From assembly GCA_016744395.1 (NCBI GenBank), contig JADGEK010000003.1, forward strand, positions 45,204-109,203: 64,000 nucleotides of DNA, given 5' to 3'. The first letter of the stretch is position 1; each line of letters opens with the position of its first letter. The notes under the pieces are model-generated. The model saw only the letters and a program-made list of their open reading frames with translations, did not search any database and was not told the origin of the DNA. The stretch is from Gammaproteobacteria bacterium. GTDB lineage: Bacteria; Pseudomonadota; Gammaproteobacteria; GRL18. Of the stretch, positions 28,124-36,940 are shown in pieces. A program made the translations under genes and the position numbers.

Positions 28124-28288
28124 ATGAGAACATGGCGTTGTAAGATTTGTAATTTCATCTATGAAGAAACACTAGGCCTTCCTGAAGAAGGTATTGCTCC
28201 AGGCACTGCCTGGGAAGACATTCCAGATGACTGGTTATGCCCTGATTGTTCTAAGGGAAAAGATGAATTTGAAATGGAAGAAATTTAA
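28124..28288 (+). CDS. Rubredoxin
   Basis: A 54-residue electron carrier with one iron held by four cysteines in CKICNFIYEE and CPDCSKGKDEF. The conserved core GIAPGTAWEDIPDDWLCP is complete. GGAG lies 6 bases before the ATG, and a near-consensus promoter is upstream. It could serve an alkane hydroxylase or peroxide- or NO-reducing flavoprotein; no partner is adjacent. Confidence 0.95.
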   Translation: MRTWRCKICNFIYEETLGLPEEGIAPGTAWEDIPDDWLCPDCSKGKDEFEMEEI

Positions 28289-28491
28289 TCCATTACAATT
28301 CAATGGGTTACACAAAATAGACTTTTTATATGCTGTTTTGTGTAATACCCATTCTAATAATTCACTTTCTCTTTAATCTTCTTTCACCAAAATAAGCACT
28401 CTGCCCGCCCAATATTCCTACATCATTTTGTCTTTAAATGTCCTACAATATCAGTATCAGTGGTAGCGTTAATTAACATCAAGAAAGTATT

Positions 28492-28689
28492 ATGGAAAAA
28501 TGTCACGAGTATTTCGACTGCAAGAAAATAAATTGCATTATGTTTCAAGATAATGTCAAACAAGCCTGTTGGGAAGTTGAAAGTACATTATGTTTTTTTC
28601 AGCCTCTAATCCCTATTATAAAAACATATAATCATAAAGAAAAATGTGAGTTTTGCCTCTATAAAATGAGCCAATCAGGTAACTCATAG
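28492..28689 (+). CDS. Small cysteine-rich protein, two-CW-like
   Basis: A 65-residue protein with eight cysteines: C4, C10, C15, then CWEVESTLC and the terminal CEFCLYK. The CWE motif and the spacing resemble two-CW domains, short putative metal-binding modules often found with signalling proteins. No neighbour suggests a role. The ribosome site is weak (AAGAAAG). Confidence 0.5.
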   Translation: MEKCHEYFDCKKINCIMFQDNVKQACWEVESTLCFFQPLIPIIKTYNHKEKCEFCLYKMSQSGNS

Positions 28690-28771
28690 CCTATAGCTAC
28701 AGTGAACCTTTCAGCTAAAATAAAGGCTCAGGGACCGCCTAATTTATGCAATCCAGCCATCATTCTTAATA

Positions 28772-29032
28772 TTAATAAAGCCACTCAACCAGATAAAAAA
28801 TCATAAATCCTTCTGAAGATTTAGCGGGGCCTATCACTTCTGCTGCAAACAGTTTTTTGCTGTGATCTTGTTCTTCAATGGCTTCTTCTTTTGATTCATA
28901 GACGGTTACAGTGGTTGACGGAAAGCGATCACGTTTTCTTCTCGGTGAATAAATAACAGCAAAGTGTCTGTTAGCGACATTTGCTCCAGGATGTGGATCA
29001 AGAGAATAACCTTTCAATATCTTATATTCCAA
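28772..29032 (-). CDS. Small hypothetical protein
   Basis: An 86-residue soluble protein with alternating strands (HFAVIYSPRRKRDRFPSTTVTVYESKEEAIEE, then FAAEVIGPAKSSEGFMIFYLVEWL). No signal peptide or membrane segment. I do not recognise the family. Confidence 0.5.
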   Translation of the reverse strand: MEYKILKGYSLDPHPGANVANRHFAVIYSPRRKRDRFPSTTVTVYESKEEAIEEQDHSKKLFAAEVIGPAKSSEGFMIFYLVEWLY

Positions 29033-29323
29033 TACGTTAAATAAATAAAACTGACTTAAGGGTTGTTTTAGGTGCTTTTATCATTAGAAAAACATCATTT
29101 TATCATATTGTACTCATTTACTTCCTATGTATCGTTTTGCCTGACTTTTATTTTAAAACATTCGTGTTTTACTTTTACCACACTCTTTGCCCTCCCCTGT
29201 CCATAATTCCTACATCCTCCCTGTAAAACTTCTGATATTATTCATCCAAGGATCTTAGCCCCTATCATAATTGTAATTTCCAAAAAATAATTTTTGTGCT
29301 TACGAACATCAAATTGAGTATTT

Positions 29324-29620
29324 ATGAAACATAGAAAATCCTTAGCCGAATTAGAGCAATCTGGTCAATATGGTTCAGTCGTTATAAGAAATTGTAATTG
29401 CAATGCTTCCTCAGCTCTTTGTACCCAACATTTTTCCTTTACACATGCGCCATCACTACCATTAAAAGGATGCACTGCCAGCAAATGTACCTGTGAGTAT
29501 CAGGGCATTGTTGATCGACGTCTTGGCGGCAGGCGAGTAACTAATTGTAGTGATTGTATCAAAGGCGATAAGCGCAAATCCGATAGGCGTGAACAAAACC
29601 AGGTAACTCTTAATAAATAG
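29324..29620 (+). CDS. Small cysteine-rich basic protein
   Basis: A 98-residue protein with nine cysteines, arranged CNCNASSALC, CTASKCTC and CSDC, which suggests metal binding. Three short basic clusters (DRRLGGRR, KGDKRKSDRRE) could bind nucleic acid or anionic lipid. I know no family. The 290-base stretch before it (29033-29323) holds no other gene I can support. Confidence 0.5.
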   Translation: MKHRKSLAELEQSGQYGSVVIRNCNCNASSALCTQHFSFTHAPSLPLKGCTASKCTCEYQGIVDRRLGGRRVTNCSDCIKGDKRKSDRREQNQVTLNK

Positions 29621-29740
29621 TCTTCCTAACTTATCATCTTAGTGAGTTTGATTTCATAGTTTTTCACAGATAATCCATGCAGCTATTGAATAGACAAATA
29701 GCTATAATGTACTTAATCATCAAAAAAAACAGGCTTACAA

Positions 29741-30241
29741 ATGAACTCAACTGAACCAATCAATTTACATAAAGAGATCCCTTTGGTTGAAGTTGTTATT
29801 GAGATACCTCGGGGTAGTTTTTTGAAACGCGGCTCTACTGGGGAGTTAGATTTTATATCTCCTTTACCTTGCCCATTTAATTATGGCTCAATTCCAGCAT
29901 TCATAGGTTTAGAGGGTGATTTGCTCGATGCTGTAGTGCTTGGTCCACGCCTTGCTGCTGGTAAAAAAGTAAAGGTTTACGCATGGGGGGCTGTTGGATT
30001 GACTGACCGTGGGTTATATGATGATAAATTAATTTGCAGTCAGCATCCAATTTCTCAATGGCAGCAACAGTTAATTATTATTTTTTTTAATGTCTATGCC
30101 AAGGCAAAAAAATTACTTAACATAGTAAGAGGCCGTAATGGGCCTAACCGCTGTGAAGGTTGGCATAAAGCTGAATGTGCCTTAGCCAGAGCAACACCAC
30201 GTAATAACATTGAATGGAAAGGACCAACGATTTCATTCTAA
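29741..30241 (+). CDS. Divergent inorganic pyrophosphatase family protein
   Basis: A 166-residue member of the soluble pyrophosphatase family. EIPRGS, CPFNYGSIP and GDLLDAVVLGPRL follow the usual order EIPxGS, YPxNYGYI and DGDPLD. Compared with E. coli Ppa, the first metal-binding aspartate (Asp65) is Glu here, and Glu98 in the TDE motif is Arg (LTDRG), while Asp97, Asp102 and Lys104 equivalents remain (LYDDKL). The canonical enzyme is about 175 residues. The changed ligands suggest altered activity or a different substrate; a second, normal pyrophosphatase probably exists elsewhere. A GC-richer C-terminus (NIVRGRNGPNRCEGWHKAECALARA) contains the usual tyrosine/lysine region in modified form. 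Confidence 0.75.
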   Translation: MNSTEPINLHKEIPLVEVVIEIPRGSFLKRGSTGELDFISPLPCPFNYGSIPAFIGLEGDLLDAVVLGPRLAAGKKVKVYAWGAVGLTDRGLYDDKLICSQHPISQWQQQLIIIFFNVYAKAKKLLNIVRGRNGPNRCEGWHKAECALARATPRNNIEWKGPTISF

Positions 30242-30790
30242 GAAAATAAAGTCATATCAATATTTGGATATTTAAGTCAGTACTTATAATTTCAACTAAG
30301 CAATAGAAACAAAACATTGAGTTTAGTTGATCAGTGTCAACAACTCCTTCGAAACTAAAAATATCTTACAGACAAAATTGAAAGTTTAGATCATACTTAA
30401 TTATAAGAAATAATTTTATATTTTCAACCGAATTTAAAAGGCCTCGCCTAGCCGATAACTGGCTACAGCCTACAGACCACAAAAGATGTCATAGGCACTC
30501 AATCATCTCCACTAGCTGATACCTTGCGGGGTTTTATTTAGTCCTAAATAATCTTTACATTCAGATAAATTAACAGACAGAACATCTAAGCTGATAGGTT
30601 ATTAACGGTATTAGTCTCATCCATCATTAAATATTAATATTTTTCCTACAGACTTTGTAACAAGGATAGTGAATTATTTAAAGTAAAGCTCAACCATGAT
30701 TTTTAAGCTATTATTTTGCAATTTCATCGATTGTACATGAGGTTCTTAGCACAACACATTAAGATACTCCTGTCATTTGTGAGGTGATAT
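30242..30790. other. 549-base gene-free gap
   Basis: I found no reading frame, tRNA or strong hairpin here. The only local structure is a five-base-pair stem TAGCC/GGCTA near 30454-30470 inside a slightly GC-richer patch. The ribosome site GAGGTGATAT for the next gene is at its right end. Confidence 0.6.
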
Positions 30791-31513
30791 ATGCCTAAAG
30801 ATAATAAAGAACAAGCCATTGAAGTTGAAGAAGTTACCTGTGCAGCTTGTTTAAAAATCATTCCATTCTCTGAGGCACAGAGTAAAAATATAGCTGATAA
30901 TATTATCCATTTCTGTGGTTTAGATTGTTATGACGACTGGAAACACCAGAAGTCATCGGGCAATTCAGACTATAATATTAATTTTCTTATTGGTATTTAC
31001 GGTTTATGGGAATATAAATATGAGCAAGCCAGAGACTTTTTTCTCAAAGCCGTCACTGAAACTAATCAATTAGATGCGCAATATGATGTTTATCTATCCT
31101 ATTTAGGATTGTCAGAAGTATTAATTGATAATAAGAACGGTGCTTTACAGCATAGCAATCATTCCTTTAACACTTCTCTCTCTATTAAGCCAGAAATCCA
31201 GCTTAACCTGGCGTGTGCTGAGTTGATCAAAGGTAATCGAAAGCGTAGTGTTCAAGCAGTACATAAAATTGATGATTTAAAATTATCACCCAGAAACTCT
31301 GAAGAACTCCATTCCTTTTATAATATCATTGGCAAACGCGAGAAAGATGATAATGGCTCATTGAAAAGAAACAAATTTTTTCATAAGACTATGGGAAAAG
31401 TGTTTAGAAACAGAGCAAGTGTTGTGACAGGACGAGTTGAATTATTTATTATAAATACCGCCCAAGAACGTTATAGTGGTGCTATGGCCAAAATGAATAA
31501 TCAGCTACTTTAA
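30791..31513 (+). CDS. DUF3330-type zinc-binding plus TPR-like protein
   Basis: A 240-residue soluble protein. The N-terminus (about 13-55) has VTCAACLKIIPFSEAQ and HFCGLDCYDDW, the CxxC...CxxxC arrangement of DUF3330, likely a zinc knuckle. Residues about 65-190 form helical pairs like tetratricopeptide repeats (YGLWEYKYEQARDFFLKAVTE, YLSYLGLSEVLIDNKNGAL, IQLNLACAELIKGNRKRSV). The C-terminus is basic. DUF3330 is usually a short stand-alone protein, so this fusion is less common. Function unknown. Confidence 0.6.
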   Translation: MPKDNKEQAIEVEEVTCAACLKIIPFSEAQSKNIADNIIHFCGLDCYDDWKHQKSSGNSDYNINFLIGIYGLWEYKYEQARDFFLKAVTETNQLDAQYDVYLSYLGLSEVLIDNKNGALQHSNHSFNTSLSIKPEIQLNLACAELIKGNRKRSVQAVHKIDDLKLSPRNSEELHSFYNIIGKREKDDNGSLKRNKFFHKTMGKVFRNRASVVTGRVELFIINTAQERYSGAMAKMNNQLL

Positions 31514-31557
31514 ATCAAAAAGCTGATCATGGAGTGGCTTATATCAGCCATGATATA

Positions 31558-31723
31558 TTACTTCTCCTTCGCCTCAAACTTAATCAATTTCTCCAGCGGA
31601 TCCTGTTGCAGTAGTTCTCCAACTGACGCCTTCTTTTCCTATCCCCTACTTCCCACCAAAAATATCTTGTAATAATTGTTCAGAAAATTGCCATATTTCA
31701 TCCTCAAATAAAACAGATTCCAC
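31558..31723 (-). pseudogene. Possible decayed reading frame
   Basis: On the minus strand, an uninterrupted stretch to the TAA at 31560-31558 reads GELLQQDPLEKLIKFEAKEK, and just before it, in another frame, MESVLFEDEIWQFSEQLLQDI ends at TAG (31648-31646). Both look like coding sequence in composition, are out of frame with one another, and together lack a long open frame. A broken small gene is the simplest reading, but neither part matches a family I know. Confidence 0.25.
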
Positions 31724-31770
31724 CTCCAAAATGGTTATTAATTATTAATCTCCATCAATGGAAAGCAGCA

Positions 31771-33267
31771 ATGAAAAATATTTTCAATACATTAACACCT
31801 CAAACCGAATCAAACCGCAGACAAACAGAACATTCATGGGTATTGATGTTAAGTATTTTATGTTCGTTTATTGCAGCACATTTTGTTTCCAATGAAGCGC
31901 TTGGGCTCAACTTTGTATTACTTAATCTCTTTGGCATCACAGCCATTATTTATTTAAGAAAAAAATTCCAACAAGTCATTAGCAAAAGTGATTATTTATT
32001 GATAACCAGTGCAATAATTATCAGTCTTTTTTTTGTTATTAGAAAATCAGATGTCTTATACGGTCTTAACTTTTTAGCATTGTTTATCATTACCTGGGTT
32101 GCCTTCTCTCAAAGATATACAGGTTCCCTTTTTGACATCCCAATGATTGCCTGGCTGATGACTCCTTTTCGATTAGTCCGTCTTTGTGTGGTGAGTACTA
32201 TACGCTCAATCTCAATTGGTATTCCCCCCAGTTTACGGCTAACAGACAAACATAAACAGATCCGTTCCGTTATTCTTGGCACCCTATGGACTTTGCCTAT
32301 TTTATTGCTACTAGGTTCACTATTGATATCTTCAGATAGTCGATTTGAACATTTTGCCATGAATATTATGTCATTTAAATTATCTGATATTTTCCATACA
32401 TTATTATCTTTCATTTTATACTTTCCATTATTCAGTGCTCTCTTTTATGCTGGCATTTTAGGTGCTGCTCATAAAACAAGCCTAAGAAAAAATTCACCTC
32501 TCTTTTTAGAAGGCATTCAAATTTTAACGATATTGACATTGATTAATATCTTATTTTTAAGTTATATCCTGATTCAATTCAGTTATTTTTTTGGTGGCGA
32601 ACAAATCATATTTGAAGCGGGCAGTCGAACTTATTCATCTTATGCTCGACGCGGATTTTGGGAATTAATTTTCTTAGCAATGATAGTCTTACCCTTATTG
32701 CTCATTGCACACTGGTTGCAACGTAATGAAGAAAAGTCATTACAAATCTGGTTTAAGCGTGCTGCCACACTTATGGTAGTTTGCCTTATCATTATTGAAG
32801 CATCAGCCATACATCGTATGTATCTTTATGTGAAAATATATGATTTGACAGAACTGCGCTTTTACTCCAGTGCTTTTATGCTATACATGATGGCTGGGCT
32901 TGTGACTTTTTATTTTACTGTGCTGAAAAATAAACGAGAACAATTTATTGTCGCCCTATTTTCTCAAACAATAGCCATGATTCTTAGTTTAAATCTTATT
33001 AATCCTGATGCACAAATCAGTCAATATAATATGTCCCATAATCAACATCCAAAAATTGATGTCAACTATTTGAAATCACTGAGCACCGATGCTTACCCAA
33101 GCATTTATAAGCAAAAAAAATCGCTGGCCCATTTTTCTTCGTGCACCTTACATCGCCAATTAAAGTTGAAATTAAGACGTGTAGAGAGTCAAACCAAGCA
33201 ATGGAACTGGTCAATAAATCAAGCACAAAAAACCATCAAACTTTGGGATCAGCAGTGCAAACAATAA
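31771..33267 (+). CDS. DUF4173 family polytopic membrane protein
   Basis: A 498-residue protein with about ten to twelve transmembrane segments. YARRGFWELIFLAMIVLPLLLIA, then IYDLTELRFYSSAFMLYMMAGL, and a closing soluble tail (about 410-498) containing NYLKSLSTDAYP, match DUF4173 proteins. The family is widespread but uncharacterised. It is convergent with the helicase gene, 59 bases away. Confidence 0.8.
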   Translation: MKNIFNTLTPQTESNRRQTEHSWVLMLSILCSFIAAHFVSNEALGLNFVLLNLFGITAIIYLRKKFQQVISKSDYLLITSAIIISLFFVIRKSDVLYGLNFLALFIITWVAFSQRYTGSLFDIPMIAWLMTPFRLVRLCVVSTIRSISIGIPPSLRLTDKHKQIRSVILGTLWTLPILLLLGSLLISSDSRFEHFAMNIMSFKLSDIFHTLLSFILYFPLFSALFYAGILGAAHKTSLRKNSPLFLEGIQILTILTLINILFLSYILIQFSYFFGGEQIIFEAGSRTYSSYARRGFWELIFLAMIVLPLLLIAHWLQRNEEKSLQIWFKRAATLMVVCLIIIEASAIHRMYLYVKIYDLTELRFYSSAFMLYMMAGLVTFYFTVLKNKREQFIVALFSQTIAMILSLNLINPDAQISQYNMSHNQHPKIDVNYLKSLSTDAYPSIYKQKKSLAHFSSCTLHRQLKLKLRRVESQTKQWNWSINQAQKTIKLWDQQCKQ

Positions 33268-33326
33268 TTAAAATAGGTTTGGAGAATTTTTTTATTGAGT
33301 GGGTAAGCACTTATTATTGTCCTCCT

Positions 33327-36014
33327 TTACTGCCAACGATCCTGACGTTTGACATCATTTTCAAAAGCCGATGAAAAAGATTTCATTTTTGCCTTGAGTA
33401 ATATCGCTCTGCCATTATCATTTCGGGTATACACCAATTCTGATGGCCCCACATATTCTTTCCAAGCAGTATAAAATATTTCAGCATTTTTCTTTTTAGC
33501 CGCTAAAATTATTGGTACAGCATGATAGTCATCTCTTGCTGAACCATAAACATGCCCATTGCGAACAATCAAATACCTTGGGCTGTCAATGGGTAACAAT
33601 ATTTCTGCCAAACAATTAGCAAACAAAGATGATTCATAAAACGAACCACCCTGAAGGGATAAATAGTAAGTTCCATCCATCGCTTCATGCACTTTTATTT
33701 CAAGCTGTCTATATTCTGTTTCAATTAACTCTGTTTGACACAGTGCCGATGCTAAAGCCTGACCAATTTGTTTGATGGAACCCTCAACGGGTAAATGTCG
33801 TAAAAGAATCCGCAGCACCGTAATTGATTTTTTAAAATTAAAGAGAAAAATACCAGCCAGAACCATTGAGAGAATTATAAAGTACGTTGAAAAGCTATCA
33901 GTCCTTATTGCCCCAAAGCCGCTGAGCACACTTGATGCCGCAATACTTATTTGATACGCCAAGTGCTTTAATGTATTTTTAAAATGGTATAAGCGAATTT
34001 TGGGCAAACGCCCCGTCTTCACTGAAGGTAAAACTCGTGCCGACTCAGAATACATCAAAGCGTCGCGCCAACGCTGTATCATTAATTCAGAAGTATCATA
34101 ACGCTTCATCATCTGTTTATTATTAGCTTTGATGGCCTTTCTAGGTTTCAATAAAGATAAATGCTTAAATCCCGTTGCATTTAACCGCTCAAAACCACTT
34201 TCAATTAAATTTTCTTTTTCTGAAAGCCCAACAAATGTTTCAAAACGTTTATGTAAATTGGAATAATCACTGAGACCACTATAACTCTCTGTATCGATCG
34301 CAACCAGATGCCAAATGCAGCTAAACTTATTATCAACGTGTTTATCAATTCTTATGGCACGACCGCGCATTTGATTGGTCAGCATAAAAGAGCCCACCGA
34401 ACTTGCCAACACCAATGAGTTAACCACAGGCGCATCCCAGCCTTCCCCTAACAAAGAACGAGTCCCCACCAGAGTCAAAATATCTCCTGACATAAGCATT
34501 TCAGTATAGGCAGCGGTGAGAAGGTTGAGTGGTCCTGAAACTTTGTAATAGTTTTCCTGCCCTGCAAACATTTCTGTCGAAAAACGTTCTTTGGGAGAAA
34601 TTTCAAAAAATCTATCAAGCAACGTACGATGAATAATGCTCAATCGACCTGTCAGCAATGCGATTCGCTCAGGGATTTCAGAGCGTGAAACCAATCGTTT
34701 ATAGATGGGCCATGCACCCAATGTATTTTGTCCACTGTCAATGTCTGAACCTATATTTTCATCTCGAATATAATCCGTCAATATAACTTGTCGTAGAGAT
34801 TCACCACGATATTGGTATTCAAGTTCATGCAGTTTTAAACAGGCTGAAATTTTTGAAGCACTTAAAGACAGCGAGCGTTCAATACGACGTGAGCGTTCTA
34901 AAGATAAATCTCGTTTATACAGTAGTTCAGATGCCCTGAGTTGTTTTTTAAGTTTCTCAATAAACCTTTTTTGCTCTTCTGTTTTAAAAAATGTATTTGA
35001 GAAGAGTAAACTTTCAATGAGTATTTGCCACCAATGCCTACCCAATTCTGGTATATCTTTACGATCAAGATCGAGTATGACACAAAGACTCCGAGGGATT
35101 TCTTGTTGTTTTGCTTTAATAAAAACCAAAAGAGAAATCGCAATATAGGGCTCTTTTATAATTGCTTGCTTATCAATATTACTGGACAGCCAGGGATGTG
35201 AATAAACGATTTGAACAAATGGTTCACTATCAAACAAAGATGCACACAAATCTGTTACTCTATTATCATATTCCTTTACATCCTGTTTCTCAGTTGTAGA
35301 GACATCAACCGCCCATACATAATCCTGATGCGGACACAGTGTACCAGCCTTAACCAGCTCTGGAACTGATATTTCTTCATCAATGGGGCCACACAATTGC
35401 TCATATTTATTCCACTCATGACCCTGTGCATCATAAGGTGGTGTTGCGGTCAAAGAAACTAAAATCAACTCAGGAAGCTCTTTACTAACCTTTGTCAAAG
35501 CTCGCCACCATTCCGATCTAAGATGGTGTGCCTCATCCATAATAATGACTTCAATTTGATGAGTTTTCAGTGATTCAATAAAGACATTAATATTATCAAT
35601 ATCACCTTTGTCATTAAACTCATCATTTTCATCCTCTTCTTTTTCCAGTTCAGATGATAACTGAGCATGCAGAGCCTGATAGGTTATTGAGGTTAATATT
35701 GCAGGCTTTCTTATTTCTCGACTGACCCAATCCAATTCAAAAGGATCATCAGTTTCAAGGAAATCCATTAAACGCTGAATCCATTGATCACGAATGGTTC
35801 TCGTCGGTGATAGAACTAATGCACGTTTTTGAAGCCTGCAAAAAACTTCTAAGCCGAGTGTTGTTTTGCCTGCCCCAGGTGCAGCCACAATATGTAAGCG
35901 CTTATCATCTAAATGTTGATCAATCGCATCAAGCACTCTTTTTTGATAAGGACGCCAGGAATATCGAAACTTTAAATCACTATAACTCATTTGATACAAT
36001 GGTATTGAACTCAC
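33327..36014 (-). CDS. SF2 DEAD/DEAH-type helicase with C-terminal membrane segments
   Basis: An 895-residue superfamily 2 helicase. Motif I AAPGAGKTT (44-52), motif II DEAHH (160-164), motif III SLTATPP (about 187-193), a GTRSLLGEGWDAP motif V region and motif VI QMRGRAIR are all present, so it should hydrolyse ATP. Residues about 118-142 are an acidic insert. After the helicase core, residues about 685-725 contain two hydrophobic runs (ISIAASSVLSGFGAI and YFIILSMVLAGIFLFNF), then a mixed domain of about 150 residues (YYLSLQGGSFYESSLFANCLAEIL...). Related helicases occur as stand-alone genes in many bacteria and have no agreed function. The gene's ATG overlaps the stop of the VOC gene by four bases. 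Confidence 0.85.
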   Translation of the reverse strand: MSSIPLYQMSYSDLKFRYSWRPYQKRVLDAIDQHLDDKRLHIVAAPGAGKTTLGLEVFCRLQKRALVLSPTRTIRDQWIQRLMDFLETDDPFELDWVSREIRKPAILTSITYQALHAQLSSELEKEEDENDEFNDKGDIDNINVFIESLKTHQIEVIIMDEAHHLRSEWWRALTKVSKELPELILVSLTATPPYDAQGHEWNKYEQLCGPIDEEISVPELVKAGTLCPHQDYVWAVDVSTTEKQDVKEYDNRVTDLCASLFDSEPFVQIVYSHPWLSSNIDKQAIIKEPYIAISLLVFIKAKQQEIPRSLCVILDLDRKDIPELGRHWWQILIESLLFSNTFFKTEEQKRFIEKLKKQLRASELLYKRDLSLERSRRIERSLSLSASKISACLKLHELEYQYRGESLRQVILTDYIRDENIGSDIDSGQNTLGAWPIYKRLVSRSEIPERIALLTGRLSIIHRTLLDRFFEISPKERFSTEMFAGQENYYKVSGPLNLLTAAYTEMLMSGDILTLVGTRSLLGEGWDAPVVNSLVLASSVGSFMLTNQMRGRAIRIDKHVDNKFSCIWHLVAIDTESYSGLSDYSNLHKRFETFVGLSEKENLIESGFERLNATGFKHLSLLKPRKAIKANNKQMMKRYDTSELMIQRWRDALMYSESARVLPSVKTGRLPKIRLYHFKNTLKHLAYQISIAASSVLSGFGAIRTDSFSTYFIILSMVLAGIFLFNFKKSITVLRILLRHLPVEGSIKQIGQALASALCQTELIETEYRQLEIKVHEAMDGTYYLSLQGGSFYESSLFANCLAEILLPIDSPRYLIVRNGHVYGSARDDYHAVPIILAAKKKNAEIFYTAWKEYVGPSELVYTRNDNGRAILLKAKMKSFSSAFENDVKRQDRWQ

Positions 36015-36289
36015 TTATTTATCTCTTCTGGCCCAGCCCGAAAGAAGGAATGGTATGCCACTTCCCTTAAATGACCATCAGGATCTTTAAAACAGCCTGA
36101 ATAACCACCCCAGTCAGTTTTCTGAGGCACTTTTGCGCTCGTTGCACCCACAACTAGAGCATATTCAATGATTTGACCCTCTTCAGATGGAGAATCCATT
36201 TTGGGAAAGCCCAAGCCCTCTTGATAAAATTTGACTGACGTATCCATGTCTTTGACACCTAAAGTAATGAGACTAATTCTTCCATCCAT
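36011..36289 (-). CDS. VOC (glyoxalase-fold) protein with an internal deletion
   Basis: A 92-residue protein. Its N-terminus RISLITLGVKDMDTSVKFYQEGLGF and C-terminus WGGYSGCFKDPDGHLREVAYHSFF match a common single-domain VOC family of about 130-140 residues. The part between residues about 40 and 45 is missing some 40-50 residues, including the strand with central metal ligands. The frame is kept, so this looks like an in-frame deletion. A functional VOC barrel is doubtful unless the remainder dimerises in a new way. Its stop overlaps the helicase start (ATGA), giving a coupled two-gene unit. A multi-residue tail RAGPEEINK replaces the usual end. Confidence 0.75.
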   Translation of the reverse strand: MDGRISLITLGVKDMDTSVKFYQEGLGFPKMDSPSEEGQIIEYALVVGATSAKVPQKTDWGGYSGCFKDPDGHLREVAYHSFFRAGPEEINK

Positions 36290-36303
36290 AACTTACACCA
36301 TTA

Positions 36304-36384
36304 AAAATTCTATCTCTAATTAAACTTCAATTTGACCTTTCATGTATTGTACTGCTTTGCCAGAAATTAAAATTCTATCTCTAA
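36304..36384. repeat. 16-bp direct repeat
   Basis: AAAATTCTATCTCTAA occurs at 36304-36319 and 36369-36384, 65 bases apart. The second copy encodes part of the 56-residue minus-strand frame and the first lies immediately past its stop, as if a duplication or a repaired deletion had occurred here. Confidence 0.85.
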
Positions 36385-36490
36385 GTAATTCACAATAAAC
36401 TTCTCCTCCACGGCTTGAAACCTGCTTTGAGTGAACGAATCTCAGATGAGTTAAAAGAGATTTTAATCCATAAAAATCCCATTGATGCAT
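36320..36490 (-). CDS. 56-residue hypothetical protein
   Basis: The frame starts MHQWDFYGLKSLLTHLRFV at 36490 and continues SKQVSSRGGEVYCELLRDRI to a C-terminus KAVQYMKGQIEV. AGGA lies 8 bases before the ATG. Composition is that of a folded soluble protein, not random AT-rich sequence. It is not recognised as a family member and could also be the remnant of a longer gene. It is upstream of the VOC-helicase unit on the same strand, about 30 bases away, so it may be its first gene. Confidence 0.45.
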   Translation of the reverse strand: MHQWDFYGLKSLLTHLRFVHSKQVSSRGGEVYCELLRDRILISGKAVQYMKGQIEV

Positions 36491-36940
36491 TCGAGCATTC
36501 CTGACTTTTCAGAAAAAAGTCAACTTAACACTGAAGAAAGTAAAATTCCTGCAGTTATAATTATTTTCATAGCATTTACCTCTATTATTTTTGTATGAAT
36601 TTTAAGAATAAGACATGAAGTGCGGAAAACAATGTGAAATGTCAGTAATTATTTGATTAATAAAATTTATTTATCCAGAAATGGAATATGTAAGGCTGTC
36701 TTACGTTTAACCATGGGATATCTCTACTATCTAATTAATCACGGGTAAAGAAATTAAATTTTGGGTATTTTATCACTAACCTGCAGATTAATATCAAATA
36801 ATACATTTTATTTTTAAGATACGACTAATAAATTTTGACATTTTAATGTACAATTATCAAATATACTATTTTATTAATTATAAATGTCTGAACAAAACAA
36901 TGAATTGTAATGGTCAACCTTTTTATCTGGAGCAAAATAA
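36491..36940. other. 450-base gene-poor gap
   Basis: Very AT-rich and without a supported gene. The right end carries GGAG, the ribosome site of yebG. I looked for a LexA box (CTGT-N8-ACAG) before yebG and saw none. Confidence 0.5.

Noticed and set aside
33327-36289. A known defence system such as DISARM, BREX or Zorya around the helicase
   Set aside because: No methyltransferase, nuclease, PglZ-like or ZorAB-like gene is adjacent; the partner is only a trimmed VOC gene.
36485-36598. A 37-residue plus-strand frame ending in a hydrophobic helix
   Set aside because: It has no ribosome site and overlaps the start of the better-supported minus-strand frame; any real status needs expression data.
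36600-36940. LexA-controlled promoter for yebG
   Set aside because: I scanned the upstream AT-rich region and found no CTGT-N8-ACAG, so SOS control is not claimed.
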